Assembly (NCBI RefSeq): GCF_000378465.1
Contig: NZ_KB899926.1
Coordinates: forward strand, 1 to 64,000
DNA: 64,000 nucleotides
Source of the DNA: Elioraea tepidiphila DSM 17972
Lineage (GTDB): Bacteria; Pseudomonadota; Alphaproteobacteria; Acetobacterales; Acetobacteraceae
Direction of reading: 5' to 3'
Below the pieces are notes generated by a model, which had not been told where the DNA came from, ran no database searches, and was given only the letters and a program-made list of their open reading frames with translations. Each line of letters begins with the position of its first letter. The stretch's first letter is position 1. Both the position numbers and the translations under genes were made by a program. Below are positions 43,065 through 51,447 of this stretch, piece after piece.

Positions 43065-44234
43065 ATGAAGATCACCCGCGCGCAGATCTACCTTGCCGGC
43101 ATCGACGGGCGACGCCCGCTGATCCTGCGTCTCTGGACCGACGAGGGGATCTCGGGCCTCGGCGAGGCCGCGCTCGCCTACGGCGTCGGCGCCTCGGGCG
43201 CGGCCGGCGTGCTGGAGGAGCTGCTCCGCACGATCGTTCTCGGCCGCGATCCGTTCGAGATCGAGCCGATCTGGAGCGACATGTACGACCACACGTTCTG
43301 GGCCAAGGGCGGCGGGCCGATCATCTTCGCCGCCATCAGCGCGGTCGAAACAGCCCTCTGGGACATCAAGGGCCGCGCGCTCGGCGTGCCCGTCTATGAG
43401 CTGCTGGGCGGGCGCTACCGCAAGGAGGTGCGCTGCTACGCCAATGGCTGGTCGTTCCGCGCGGTCACGCCGGACGAGACCGCGCGCGCGGTCGAACGGC
43501 CCCTGAAGGCCGGCTACGACGCGATCAAGTTCTACCCGCTCGCGACCCCGATCCGCGACCATCCGCATGGCGTGTTCGCGCATGTCTCGCGCCGCGAGTT
43601 CGACCGCGACTTCGAGGAGCTGGCGGTCGCGCGGGTGCGCGCGGTGCGCGACGCCGTGGGGCCGGACATCGACATCATGGTGGACATGAGCGCGGAGCTG
43701 ACCACGGACGCGATCATCCGGCTCGGCAAGCGGCTGGAGGAGTTCCGCCTGTTCTTCCTGGAGGAGCCGGTCGATCCGTTCGACGTGGACGCGATGCGCC
43801 TGGTCGCCGACCGGCTGGAGGTGCCGGTCGCCGCGGGCGAGCGCCTCTACACCCGCTACGGCTTCCGCCGCCTGTTCGAACTGCGCGCGGCGGCGATCGT
43901 GCAGCCCGATATCGGCACGGTCGGCGGCATCATGGAAACGAAGAAGATCGCCGCGATCGCCGAGATGTACAACATGCGCGTGCAGCCGCATCTCTGCGCC
44001 GGCCCGGTCGCGACGGCGGCGGCGTTGCAGCTCGATGCCTGCATCCCGAACTTCCTGATCCAGGAGCTCTATCCGTTCCGCGTGCCCGAGCATTTCGCGC
44101 TGGTCGATGCGCCGCTCGAGACGCAGGTCCGCAACGGCCGCCTCGCCATTCCCGACCGGCCCGGCCTGGGTGTCGATCTGGTCGAGGAGCGCGTCGCGCC
44201 GTTCCTGCGCGCCGAACTCACGCTCGGGCACTGA
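43065..44234 (+). CDS. Mandelate racemase / muconate lactonizing enzyme family protein
   Basis: A 389-residue enolase-superfamily enzyme. Capping domain then barrel: AISAVETALWDIKGRALGVPVYELLGG, KFYPLATPI (Lys on strand 2; the usual second KxK lysine is Tyr), metal ligands in IMVDMSAELT (Asp), FFLEEPVDPFD (Glu), VPVAAGERLYTRYG (Glu), then VQPDIGTVGGIME and VQPHLCAGPVATAA (Asp-His dyad of the mandelate-racemase subgroup). It likely dehydrates or isomerises a sugar acid or hydroxy acid. Its TGA (44232-44234) is the first part of repeat copy 2. Confidence 0.88.
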   Translation: MKITRAQIYLAGIDGRRPLILRLWTDEGISGLGEAALAYGVGASGAAGVLEELLRTIVLGRDPFEIEPIWSDMYDHTFWAKGGGPIIFAAISAVETALWDIKGRALGVPVYELLGGRYRKEVRCYANGWSFRAVTPDETARAVERPLKAGYDAIKFYPLATPIRDHPHGVFAHVSRREFDRDFEELAVARVRAVRDAVGPDIDIMVDMSAELTTDAIIRLGKRLEEFRLFFLEEPVDPFDVDAMRLVADRLEVPVAAGERLYTRYGFRRLFELRAAAIVQPDIGTVGGIMETKKIAAIAEMYNMRVQPHLCAGPVATAAALQLDACIPNFLIQELYPFRVPEHFALVDAPLETQVRNGRLAIPDRPGLGVDLVEERVAPFLRAELTLGH

Positions 44235-44362
44235 TACGGGGCTGCCAAAGGTTTGACCGTTGGCAGCCCGGGATCGCGCGCAGGGCTGGTGTGGCGGCTG
44301 CGCGCCAAAGGAAACCTCATACCCGGCGCACGAAGGTGAAACCTTCATGCGCCGGGTATGAG
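44231..44362. repeat. Three-hairpin dispersed repeat, copy 2
   Basis: Second copy of the unit at 40005-40136. Differences from copy 1 fall at 44238, 44272, 44313, 44314 and 44347. The first two break pairs in hairpin A. The last makes a C-A mismatch in hairpin C on the plus strand, which reads as G-U on a minus-strand RNA. It begins inside the stop codon of the enolase-superfamily gene and ends 7 bases before the convergent IclR gene. The outer stem seen around copy 1 is not preserved. Confidence 0.92.
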
Positions 44363-44369
44363 ACCTGCG

Positions 44370-45140
44370 CTATCGGCCCGGCGCGGCCTCGAAGCGCGCG
44401 GCGATCGTCGCGACGGCCTGCACGAGCGCCGCGCCGATCCGGGGCAGCAGGTCCACCGGCAGGCGCTGGGCCGGCCCGGAGACGCTCAGCGCGGCCGCGA
44501 GCCCGCGCAGCGGGATCGCCGCGGCGACGCAATGCGCGCCGGTCTCGTTCTCCTCGAGATCGAGCGCGAAGCCCTGCGCCGCGACCGCGTCGAGCGCCTC
44601 GGCGAGGGTCGTGCGGCTCGTGATCGTGCGCGGCGTGCGCTTCACCAGCCGCTTCGGCAGCCCGTCCAACCGTTCCGCCGCAGGGCGCGCCGCCAGCATC
44701 GCCTTGCCGAGGCTGGTCGAGTGGATCGGATCGCGCGCGCCGATCGCCGCCTCCATGCGGAGCGAGCGCGTGCTGCCGACCATCGCCACGTAGATCACCT
44801 CCGCGCCGTCGGCGACGCCGAGATTGACGGTCTCGTTGAAGCGGAGTTGCAGCCGCTGCATCTCGGGCAGCGCGGCCTGGCGCAGCGCCTCGATCGCGGC
44901 GGCCGGCGCGGGGGTCGCGGCAAGGCGCGGCCCGGCCGCATAGGCGTCATTGCCCTCCGCCTGCACGACGAACCCGGCCGAGCGCAGCGTGTAGAGGTAG
45001 CGGAACGCGGTGGTCTTGGGCAGCGCCGTGCGCTCGGCGAGCTCCGACAGGGTCAGCGGCCGCCCCTCGCCCACCAGCGCCTCGAGCAGTTGCAGCGCCT
45101 TGCGCACCGGCTTGACGACGTAGCGGGCATCCAGGCTCAT
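44370..45140 (-). CDS. IclR family transcriptional regulator
   Basis: A 256-residue regulator with an N-terminal winged helix (ALQLLEALVGEGRPLTLSELAERTALPKTTAFRYLYTL) and a C-terminal GAF-like effector domain (VNLGVADGAEVIYVAMV, GARDPIHSTSLGKAMLA, ENETGAHCVAAAIPLRG). IclR proteins usually control adjacent catabolic genes in response to a small acid. It starts 3 bases after the SDR stop and is the last gene of the transporter/peptidase operon, or has its own promoter inside it. Confidence 0.93.
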   Translation of the reverse strand: MSLDARYVVKPVRKALQLLEALVGEGRPLTLSELAERTALPKTTAFRYLYTLRSAGFVVQAEGNDAYAAGPRLAATPAPAAAIEALRQAALPEMQRLQLRFNETVNLGVADGAEVIYVAMVGSTRSLRMEAAIGARDPIHSTSLGKAMLAARPAAERLDGLPKRLVKRTPRTITSRTTLAEALDAVAAQGFALDLEENETGAHCVAAAIPLRGLAAALSVSGPAQRLPVDLLPRIGAALVQAVATIAARFEAAPGR

Positions 45141-45143
45141 GGC

Positions 45144-45959
45144 TCAGATCGCCGCCGTCATCGCACCGTCCACGGTGAGCACCGTGCCGGTGGTGTAGGA
45201 TGCGGCCGCCGAGCAGAGATAGAGCGCGGCCGCGCCGAGCTCGTCGGGGTGGCCCCAGCGGCCGGCCGGCGTGCGCGCGGCGATGCGCGCCTGGAACGCC
45301 GGATCGCTGCGGCGCAGCGCCTCGTTGCCGGCGGTGAGGAAGTAGCCGGGGGCGATCGCGTTCACCGTCACCCCGCTCGGCGCGAGCTCGACCGCGAGCG
45401 CGCGCACCAGCCCGTTCAGTCCGGCCTTGGCGGCGGCGTAGCCCGGCATGGTCGGCCGGGCGATGAAGGCGTTGATGGAGGAGATGAACAGGATGCGTCC
45501 GTAGCCCGCGGGCACCATCACGCGCGCGGCCTCGCGCGCGAGCCGGAACCCGGCGGCGAGATGCGACTCGACCACGGCGCGGAAATCCGCATCCGTCTGG
45601 TCGAGCACGGGTTTGCGCACGCCGCCGCCGGCATTGCTGACCAGGATGTCGAGCCGGCCGTGCCGAGCGGCGATCGCACGCACCGCTTCGGTCGCGGCCT
45701 CGGCATCGGTCACGTCGAAGGGCGCCGCCTGTGCCGAGAGGCCCCAGCCGCGCAGCGCCGACTCGCACGCGGCCACCGCCGCCGCGTCGCGCCCGTTCAG
45801 CACCACCTGCGCGCCGGCCGCGGCGAGCGCGCGCGCGATCGCCCAGCCGAGCCCGCGCGAGGAGCCGGTCACCAGCGCGACACGGCCCGCGAGATCGAAC
45901 AGCCGCGCGGGCGGATCGGGCGGGGCGTCGCTGATCCGGTCCATCGCGCGCTCAGGCAT
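45144..45959 (-). CDS. SDR family oxidoreductase (gluconate 5-dehydrogenase-like)
   Basis: A 271-residue SDR. RLFDLAGRVALVTGSSRGLGWAIARALAAAGAQVVLNGRD is the opening typical of gluconate 5-dehydrogenases (NADP-preferring). DILVSNAGGGVRKP, ILFISSINAFIARPTMPGYAAAKAG supply Ser-Tyr-Lys. The ATG at 45959 overlaps the permease stop by 8 bases; an ATG at 45944 is possible. Given its position it probably reduces or oxidises the compound imported by the neighbouring transporter. Confidence 0.9.
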   Translation of the reverse strand: MPERAMDRISDAPPDPPARLFDLAGRVALVTGSSRGLGWAIARALAAAGAQVVLNGRDAAAVAACESALRGWGLSAQAAPFDVTDAEAATEAVRAIAARHGRLDILVSNAGGGVRKPVLDQTDADFRAVVESHLAAGFRLAREAARVMVPAGYGRILFISSINAFIARPTMPGYAAAKAGLNGLVRALAVELAPSGVTVNAIAPGYFLTAGNEALRRSDPAFQARIAARTPAGRWGHPDELGAAALYLCSAAASYTTGTVLTVDGAMTAAI

Positions 45960-46899
45960 ATTCGATGCGCGGGTCGATATAGGCGTAGAGCACATCGACC
46001 ATCACGTTGATGAGGATGTAGATCACCAGGATCACCAGGATGCAGCCCTGGATCAGCGGATAGTCGCGCGTGCTGATCGCCGTGATCAGCAGCCGGCCGA
46101 GGCCCGGATAGGTGAACACCGCCTCGGTGACGACCGTGCCGCCGATGAAGTTCGCCATCATCAGCCCGACGATGGTGACGAAGGGCAGCATCGCGTTGCG
46201 CATCACGTGCCGGCCGACCACGTCGCGCTCGGGCAGGCCCTTCGAGCGCGCGGTGCGCACGTAGTCGGCGCGCAGTTCCGCCACCAGCGAGGCGCGCAGG
46301 AAGCGCGCGAAGATGCCCGAGACATAGATGCCGAGCGTGAGCGCCGGCAGCAGGATGTTGCGCAGCATCTCGATCGGCGACTCCCAGAACGGCACGTAGC
46401 CCGAGGCCGAGGGGAGCCAGCGCAGATGCACCGCGAACAGCAGGATCAGCAGGATGCCGAGCCAGAAGGTCGGCACGCCGAGGGCGAGCGCGCTCCAGCC
46501 GCTGAGCGCGCGGTCGAGCCACGAGCCCGGCATCAGCGCGCTCGCCACCGCGACGGGGATGCCGATCAGCAGGCCGACGACGGTGGCGGCCAGGCCGAGC
46601 TGGATGGTCGCCGGCAGGCGCTCGCCGATCAACGAGACGACGGGCTGGCGCGAATGCAGCGAGACGCCGAGATCGCCCGCGAGCGCGTTCGTCAGCCACG
46701 CCCAGTACTGCACGATCACCGGCCGGTCGAGGCCGAGCTCGGCGCGCAGCGCGGCGATCTGCTCAGGCGTCGCGTTCTCGCCGAGGATCATCCCGACCGG
46801 CCCGCCCGGGATCGCATAGACCATCGCCCAGATGCCGACCGAGGCGAGCAGCAGCACCGGCAGGAGCTGCGCGAGCCGGCGGAGGATGTAGCCGATCAC
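45952..46899 (-). CDS. Dipeptide/oligopeptide-type ABC transporter permease (DppB-like)
   Basis: A 315-residue permease with about six membrane segments. GYILRRLAQLLPVLLLASVGIWAMVYAIPGGP is the standard DppB N-terminus; the EAA region reads DYVRTARSKGLPERDVVGRHVMRNAMLPFVTIVGL. GTG start 46899 overlaps the preceding permease gene (GTGA). Works with the DppC-like protein encoded just upstream. Confidence 0.94.
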   Translation of the reverse strand: MIGYILRRLAQLLPVLLLASVGIWAMVYAIPGGPVGMILGENATPEQIAALRAELGLDRPVIVQYWAWLTNALAGDLGVSLHSRQPVVSLIGERLPATIQLGLAATVVGLLIGIPVAVASALMPGSWLDRALSGWSALALGVPTFWLGILLILLFAVHLRWLPSASGYVPFWESPIEMLRNILLPALTLGIYVSGIFARFLRASLVAELRADYVRTARSKGLPERDVVGRHVMRNAMLPFVTIVGLMMANFIGGTVVTEAVFTYPGLGRLLITAISTRDYPLIQGCILVILVIYILINVMVDVLYAYIDPRIEYA

Positions 46900-47771
46900 G
46901 GCCGGCCTCCCTGCAAGGCGGCGGGCTCCTCGATCTCGTGGCGGTCCTCCAGCACCGAGGCCATCACGCGGCCGAGCATGTCGAGCGACAGGATGGTCAG
47001 CGTGAGCACGAGTCCCGGCAGCACGGCATAGGTCGGCGCCTCGTAGAGATAGGTCTTGCCGGTGCGCAGCATCTCGCCCCAGGAGGGCGTGGGCGGCGGG
47101 ATGCCGATGCCGAGGAAGGCGAGCGCCGCCTCCAGCAGGATCGCGACCGACGACAGCACGACCACCTGCACCAGGATCGGGCTCCAGGAGTTCGGCAGCA
47201 CGGTGCGGAACATGGTGTAGGCGGCAGAGCCGCCGAGCGCCTCGACCGCGACGACGAAGTCGCGCTTGCGCAACGACAGCACCTGCGCGCGGGTGATGCG
47301 CGCGAAGGAGGGGATGCCGGTGATGCCGACCGCGAGCAGCGCGGCCGCCTGGCTGCGGCCGACCACGGCGATGATCGCCATCGCCAGCAGGATGCCGGGC
47401 AGCGCCAGCAACACGTCGATCAGCCGCATCAGCACCGCATCGCGCCAGCCGCCGAAGAACCCGGCCATCAGCCCGATCGGCACGCCGACCGCGCCGGCGA
47501 TCGCGACCGCCCCGGCCGCGGTCATCAGCGAGGTGCGCGCGCCGTAGATCACGCGCGCCATGATGTCGCGGCCGAGCTCGTCGGTGCCGAACCAGTGCGC
47601 CGCCGAGGGGCCTTCGAGCTCGGCGAGCAGGTCCTGCGCCAGCGGATCGATCGGCAGCACGGGGGCCAGGACCGCGAGCACGACCAGGGTCGCGAGCCAG
47701 GCGAGGCTGACCTGCGCGGCGCCGCGCGCGACCACGCGCCGGGCGAGTTCGCGCGACCGACGCATCGTCAC
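46896..47771 (-). CDS. Dipeptide/oligopeptide-type ABC transporter permease (DppC-like)
   Basis: A 291-residue permease. HWFGTDELGRDIMARVIYGARTSL and the EAA loop DFVVAVEALGGSAAYTMFRTVLPNSWSPILVQ are diagnostic of DppC/OppC. Start GTG 47771 overlaps the ATPase stop; an in-frame ATG lies at 47765. Confidence 0.94.
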   Translation of the reverse strand: MTMRRSRELARRVVARGAAQVSLAWLATLVVLAVLAPVLPIDPLAQDLLAELEGPSAAHWFGTDELGRDIMARVIYGARTSLMTAAGAVAIAGAVGVPIGLMAGFFGGWRDAVLMRLIDVLLALPGILLAMAIIAVVGRSQAAALLAVGITGIPSFARITRAQVLSLRKRDFVVAVEALGGSAAYTMFRTVLPNSWSPILVQVVVLSSVAILLEAALAFLGIGIPPPTPSWGEMLRTGKTYLYEAPTYAVLPGLVLTLTILSLDMLGRVMASVLEDRHEIEEPAALQGGRP

Positions 47772-49837
47772 GCCACCTCCTGCGGATGCTTCGCGTCGGG
47801 CGCGGGCACGAGCGGGCCGGCATGGTGGCAGGCCGCGCGGGTCGGCAGGCCCGGATAGGGCAGGAACGCGGGCGCCTCGGCCGAGCAGCGCGCGCTCGCG
47901 CGGAAGCAGCGCGGATGGAAGGTGCAGCCCGCGGGCGGCGAGGCCGGGTTCGGGATCTCGCCCTCGAGCACGATGCGCCGGCGCACGCCGCGCAGCGTCG
48001 GATCGGGCACCGGCACGGCCGAGAGCAGCGACTGCGTGTAGGGGTGCACCGGCGTGGCGTAGAGCGCCTGTTTCTCGCTCTCCTCGACGATCCGCCCGAG
48101 ATACATCACGGCGACGCGGTCGGAGATGTGCCGGACCACCGACAGGTCATGCGCGATGAACAGATAGGCGAGGCGGAGTTCGCGCTGGAGGTCCTGCAAC
48201 AGGTTGATGATCTGCGCCTGGATCGAGACGTCGAGCGAGGCGACCGGCTCGTCGAGGATCAGGAGGCGCGGCTCCAGCGCGAGCGCGCGCGCGATGCCGA
48301 TGCGCTGCTTCTGCCCGCCCGAGAACTCGTGCGGAAAGCGCCCCATCATGCTGGGCGAGAGCCCGACCATCTCGAACAGGCGCGCGATCCGGCCGACCCC
48401 GCCCATCTCGTCGTAGAGCCCGTGGATGCGCAGCGGCTCGGCCACGATCTCGCCCGCGCTCTTGATCGGGTTGAGCGAGGCGAAGGGGTCCTGGAACACG
48501 TACTGCATGTGCCGGCGCACCTGGCGCATCGCACCGCGCCCGAGCGAGGTGATGTCGCGGCCGGCGAAACGGATGCGCCCGCCGGTCGCCTTCACCAGCC
48601 CCATGACGGCGCGGCCGGTGGTCGTCTTGCCGCACCCGGACTCGCCGACGAGGCCGACCGTCTCGCCCTCGTGCACGGTCAGGCTCACGCCGTCCACGGC
48701 GCGCAGCCAGCCGACGCGGCGGCGCAGGATGCCCGCCTTGATCGGGAAATGCACCTGGAGGTTCTCGACCGTGAGCAGCGGTTCGCTGTCGCGCCGCACG
48801 GCGGGCCGCACGGGCTCGGCGCCGTCGCCCGCGCGTGGTGCCGACGGCGCCGGCACCTCCTCGGCGAAGTGGCAGGCGCTCAGATGCGCGGGTCCCGCGG
48901 CGCGCAGTGCGGGCTCCTCGCCGCGGCAGCGGGCCCGGTCGCGCGCGACCGCGCAGCGCGGATGGAACGCGCAGCCGGGCGGCAGATTGGCCGGTGCGGG
49001 CGGCTGGCCCGGGATCGGTTCGAGCCGCGCCGCGCCGCCATCGAGCCGCGGCAGGCTGCGGAGCAGCGCGACCGTGTAGGGATGGCGCGGGCGGGCGAAG
49101 ATCTGCTCGACCGGGCCGGATTCGACGATGCGCCCGCCATACATCACGGCCACGCGGTGCGCCATCTCGGCGATCACGCCGAGATCGTGCGTGATCAGGA
49201 TCACCGCCGCCCCCGTCTCGGCCTGGCGGCGGGCGAGCAGCGACAGCACCTGCGCCTGCACCGTGACGTCGAGCGCGGTCGTGGGCTCATCGGCGATGAT
49301 CAGGCGCGGATGCCCCGCCATCGCCATCGCGATCACCGCGCGCTGGCGCATCCCGCCCGAGAACTGGTGCGGATACTGGATCACGCGGCCGGCGGGGTCG
49401 GGGATGTCCACCTCGCGCAGAAGCTCGATCGCCCGCGTGCGCGCGGCATCGGCGCGCAGCCGGCCATGCGCGATCTGGCCCTCGGTGAGCTGCCGGCCGA
49501 TCGTGAAGACCGGATTGAGCGTCGTCGTCGGGTCCTGGAACACCATGCCGACATCGACGCCGCGCATGCGCCGGAGCGTCTCGTGGTCGGCCTCGGTGAT
49601 CTCGACGCCGCCGAGCCGGATCGAGCCCCGCACGCGCGCGGTCGGCGGCAGCAGGCCGGAGATCGCGAGCGACGTCACGCTCTTGCCCGAGCCCGACTCG
49701 CCGACGATCCCCAGCACCTCGTTGGCATGCACCTCGAGATCGACGCCGCGCACCGCCGGCACGGGACGGCCCGAGCCGACGAAGGCCACCTCGAGCGCGC
49801 GGACGGAGAGAACCGGCTCAGCCATCCGCGCGCTCAT
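47768..49837 (-). CDS. Fused dipeptide-type ABC transporter ATPase (DppD-DppF)
   Basis: A 689-residue protein with two complete nucleotide-binding domains. NBD1 (about 5-330): [40 protein letters not shown], then a Cys-containing oligopeptide-transporter tail ([16 protein letters not shown]). NBD2 (about 355-680): [40 protein letters not shown] and [14 protein letters not shown]. The Cys-rich tails may bind an iron-sulfur cluster as reported for some Dpp/Opp ATPases. Such double ATPases (GsiA/YejF-like) replace the usual DppD plus DppF pair. ATG 49837 or 49825 are both possible starts. Confidence 0.94.
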   Translation of the reverse strand: MSARMAEPVLSVRALEVAFVGSGRPVPAVRGVDLEVHANEVLGIVGESGSGKSVTSLAISGLLPPTARVRGSIRLGGVEITEADHETLRRMRGVDVGMVFQDPTTTLNPVFTIGRQLTEGQIAHGRLRADAARTRAIELLREVDIPDPAGRVIQYPHQFSGGMRQRAVIAMAMAGHPRLIIADEPTTALDVTVQAQVLSLLARRQAETGAAVILITHDLGVIAEMAHRVAVMYGGRIVESGPVEQIFARPRHPYTVALLRSLPRLDGGAARLEPIPGQPPAPANLPPGCAFHPRCAVARDRARCRGEEPALRAAGPAHLSACHFAEEVPAPSAPRAGDGAEPVRPAVRRDSEPLLTVENLQVHFPIKAGILRRRVGWLRAVDGVSLTVHEGETVGLVGESGCGKTTTGRAVMGLVKATGGRIRFAGRDITSLGRGAMRQVRRHMQYVFQDPFASLNPIKSAGEIVAEPLRIHGLYDEMGGVGRIARLFEMVGLSPSMMGRFPHEFSGGQKQRIGIARALALEPRLLILDEPVASLDVSIQAQIINLLQDLQRELRLAYLFIAHDLSVVRHISDRVAVMYLGRIVEESEKQALYATPVHPYTQSLLSAVPVPDPTLRGVRRRIVLEGEIPNPASPPAGCTFHPRCFRASARCSAEAPAFLPYPGLPTRAACHHAGPLVPAPDAKHPQEVA

Positions 49838-49859
49838 CCATGCGGCATCCCGCCTCGGC

Positions 49860-51404
49860 TCAGGGCTTGAACCCCAGCGTGCGCGCGACGAGCATGTTGT
49901 CGATGTCGAGCGTGAAGCCGCCGACGCGCGGCGAGGCGACGATCAGCCCGATCGGGTAGGAGTTGGTCGGGATGCCGAAGGCGGTCTCGACCAGCACGCG
50001 GTTGAGATTGTCGTAGGCCGCCTTCACCGCGTCCTCCGGGCCGAGCGTCGTATCGACCCGCCGGATCGCCTCGACATACTCGGGATGCGGGTTGGGCTCG
50101 CCCAGGATCGGGTTGTTCACCGTGCGGTAGATGCTGTTGGTCGTCAGCCGGGTCGGGAACTTCTGGACATTGCCGACCGCGCCGAACACGGCGTCGAACT
50201 TGCCGGTCAGCAGCGCGTCGATGAACTCGGCGCCCTGCTTCAGGTCGAGCTCGATGTTGATGCCGACGCGCGCGAGCGAGGCCTGGACGATCTGGCTGAT
50301 GCGCACCGACGCCTCTTCGCCGCCGTTCACCAGCAGCTTCCAGTTGCTGATCTCGGCCTGCGGCAGGCCGGATCGCTGGATCAGCGCGCGCCCCTTGTCG
50401 AGATCATAGGCGTAGCGCTGGGCGTAGGAGGGATCGTGCGCCGGGCTCGCCGGCGCCCAGGGCAGGGCGGTGACCTCGCCGAGCCCGGCATAGCCCACGC
50501 GCAGGATGCCGGCGCGGTCGATCAGGTGGTTGAAGGCCTGGCGGAAGGTCTGGTTGCGGAACGGTCCGCGCGTCGAGTTGATGCGGAACACCTGCACCAG
50601 CGGCCCCGGCCCCTCGACCACCTGGTAGCCGGCGGCGCGCAGCCGCACCGCGCTGCGCCCCGTCGTGCCGTAGACGAGATCGACCGCGCCGGATTCGAGC
50701 GCTGCCGTCGCCGCGGCATCGTTCTCGAACACCGTCAGCACCACCTCGGGCGAGAGCGGCTGGCTGGCGCGCCAGTGCGACCGGTTCGCCTCCAGCCGCA
50801 CGCGCTGGCCGACCGCGCGTTCGGCAAGGACGTAGGGGCCGGTGCCGACCGGCCGGGTCGAGACGTTCTCGATCGCCGCCGGATCGATCACCGAGATGAA
50901 CTGCAGCAGGTCCGTGATCTGGCGCGTCGGCGCGGGGTTCCTGAAGGTGATCCGGATCGTGCGCGGATCGACCACCGCCCACTCCTGGACGATGCTCATG
51001 GTCGGATAGACGTTCTTGCCCGCGCGCGGATCGTTGGCCTTGCGCAGCGTCGCCGAGACCGCCTCGGCATCGAACGGGGCGCCGCTGTGGAACTTCACGT
51101 CGGCGCGCAGCGTCAGCGTCACCGAGCGGTTGTCCGGCGCGATCGTCCAGGACTCGGCGAGATTGGGGATGGCGCGGCCTTCGGGCGTGTACTCGATCAG
51201 GCTGTCGTAGAGGTTCTTGATGGTGGGGAAGTTCACCGTCGAGAACGCCATCGGATCGAAGTCGTTGATGTCGGCGAGCATGCCGACGCGGATGCGCCCC
51301 GGGCGGAGGTCCTGCGCGAACGCCTCGGCGGCGACCGAGACGGTGAACGCGGCCGCCACCAGCGAGGTGGCGAGGCCGGTACGGAAGGTCATGCGGCGAC
51401 TCAT
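49860..51404 (-). CDS. Peptide-type ABC transporter substrate-binding protein (SBP family 5)
   Basis: A 514-residue periplasmic protein with signal peptide (about 1-30, ending AEAFAQ). Family 5 features: YDSLIEYTPEGRAIPNLAESWTI, LTLRADVKFHSGAPFDAEAVSATL, RPVGTGPYVL, FRQAFNHLIDRAGI. It delivers a peptide-like or other ligand to the DppBC-type channel. It lies 22 bases before the fused ATPase gene. The ligand cannot be named from sequence. Confidence 0.93.
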   Translation of the reverse strand: MSRRMTFRTGLATSLVAAAFTVSVAAEAFAQDLRPGRIRVGMLADINDFDPMAFSTVNFPTIKNLYDSLIEYTPEGRAIPNLAESWTIAPDNRSVTLTLRADVKFHSGAPFDAEAVSATLRKANDPRAGKNVYPTMSIVQEWAVVDPRTIRITFRNPAPTRQITDLLQFISVIDPAAIENVSTRPVGTGPYVLAERAVGQRVRLEANRSHWRASQPLSPEVVLTVFENDAAATAALESGAVDLVYGTTGRSAVRLRAAGYQVVEGPGPLVQVFRINSTRGPFRNQTFRQAFNHLIDRAGILRVGYAGLGEVTALPWAPASPAHDPSYAQRYAYDLDKGRALIQRSGLPQAEISNWKLLVNGGEEASVRISQIVQASLARVGINIELDLKQGAEFIDALLTGKFDAVFGAVGNVQKFPTRLTTNSIYRTVNNPILGEPNPHPEYVEAIRRVDTTLGPEDAVKAAYDNLNRVLVETAFGIPTNSYPIGLIVASPRVGGFTLDIDNMLVARTLGFKP

Positions 51405-51447
51405 CTTGGTGTGGCCTCCTCTGTTGCGTGATGTCAGGCGGCCGTGC

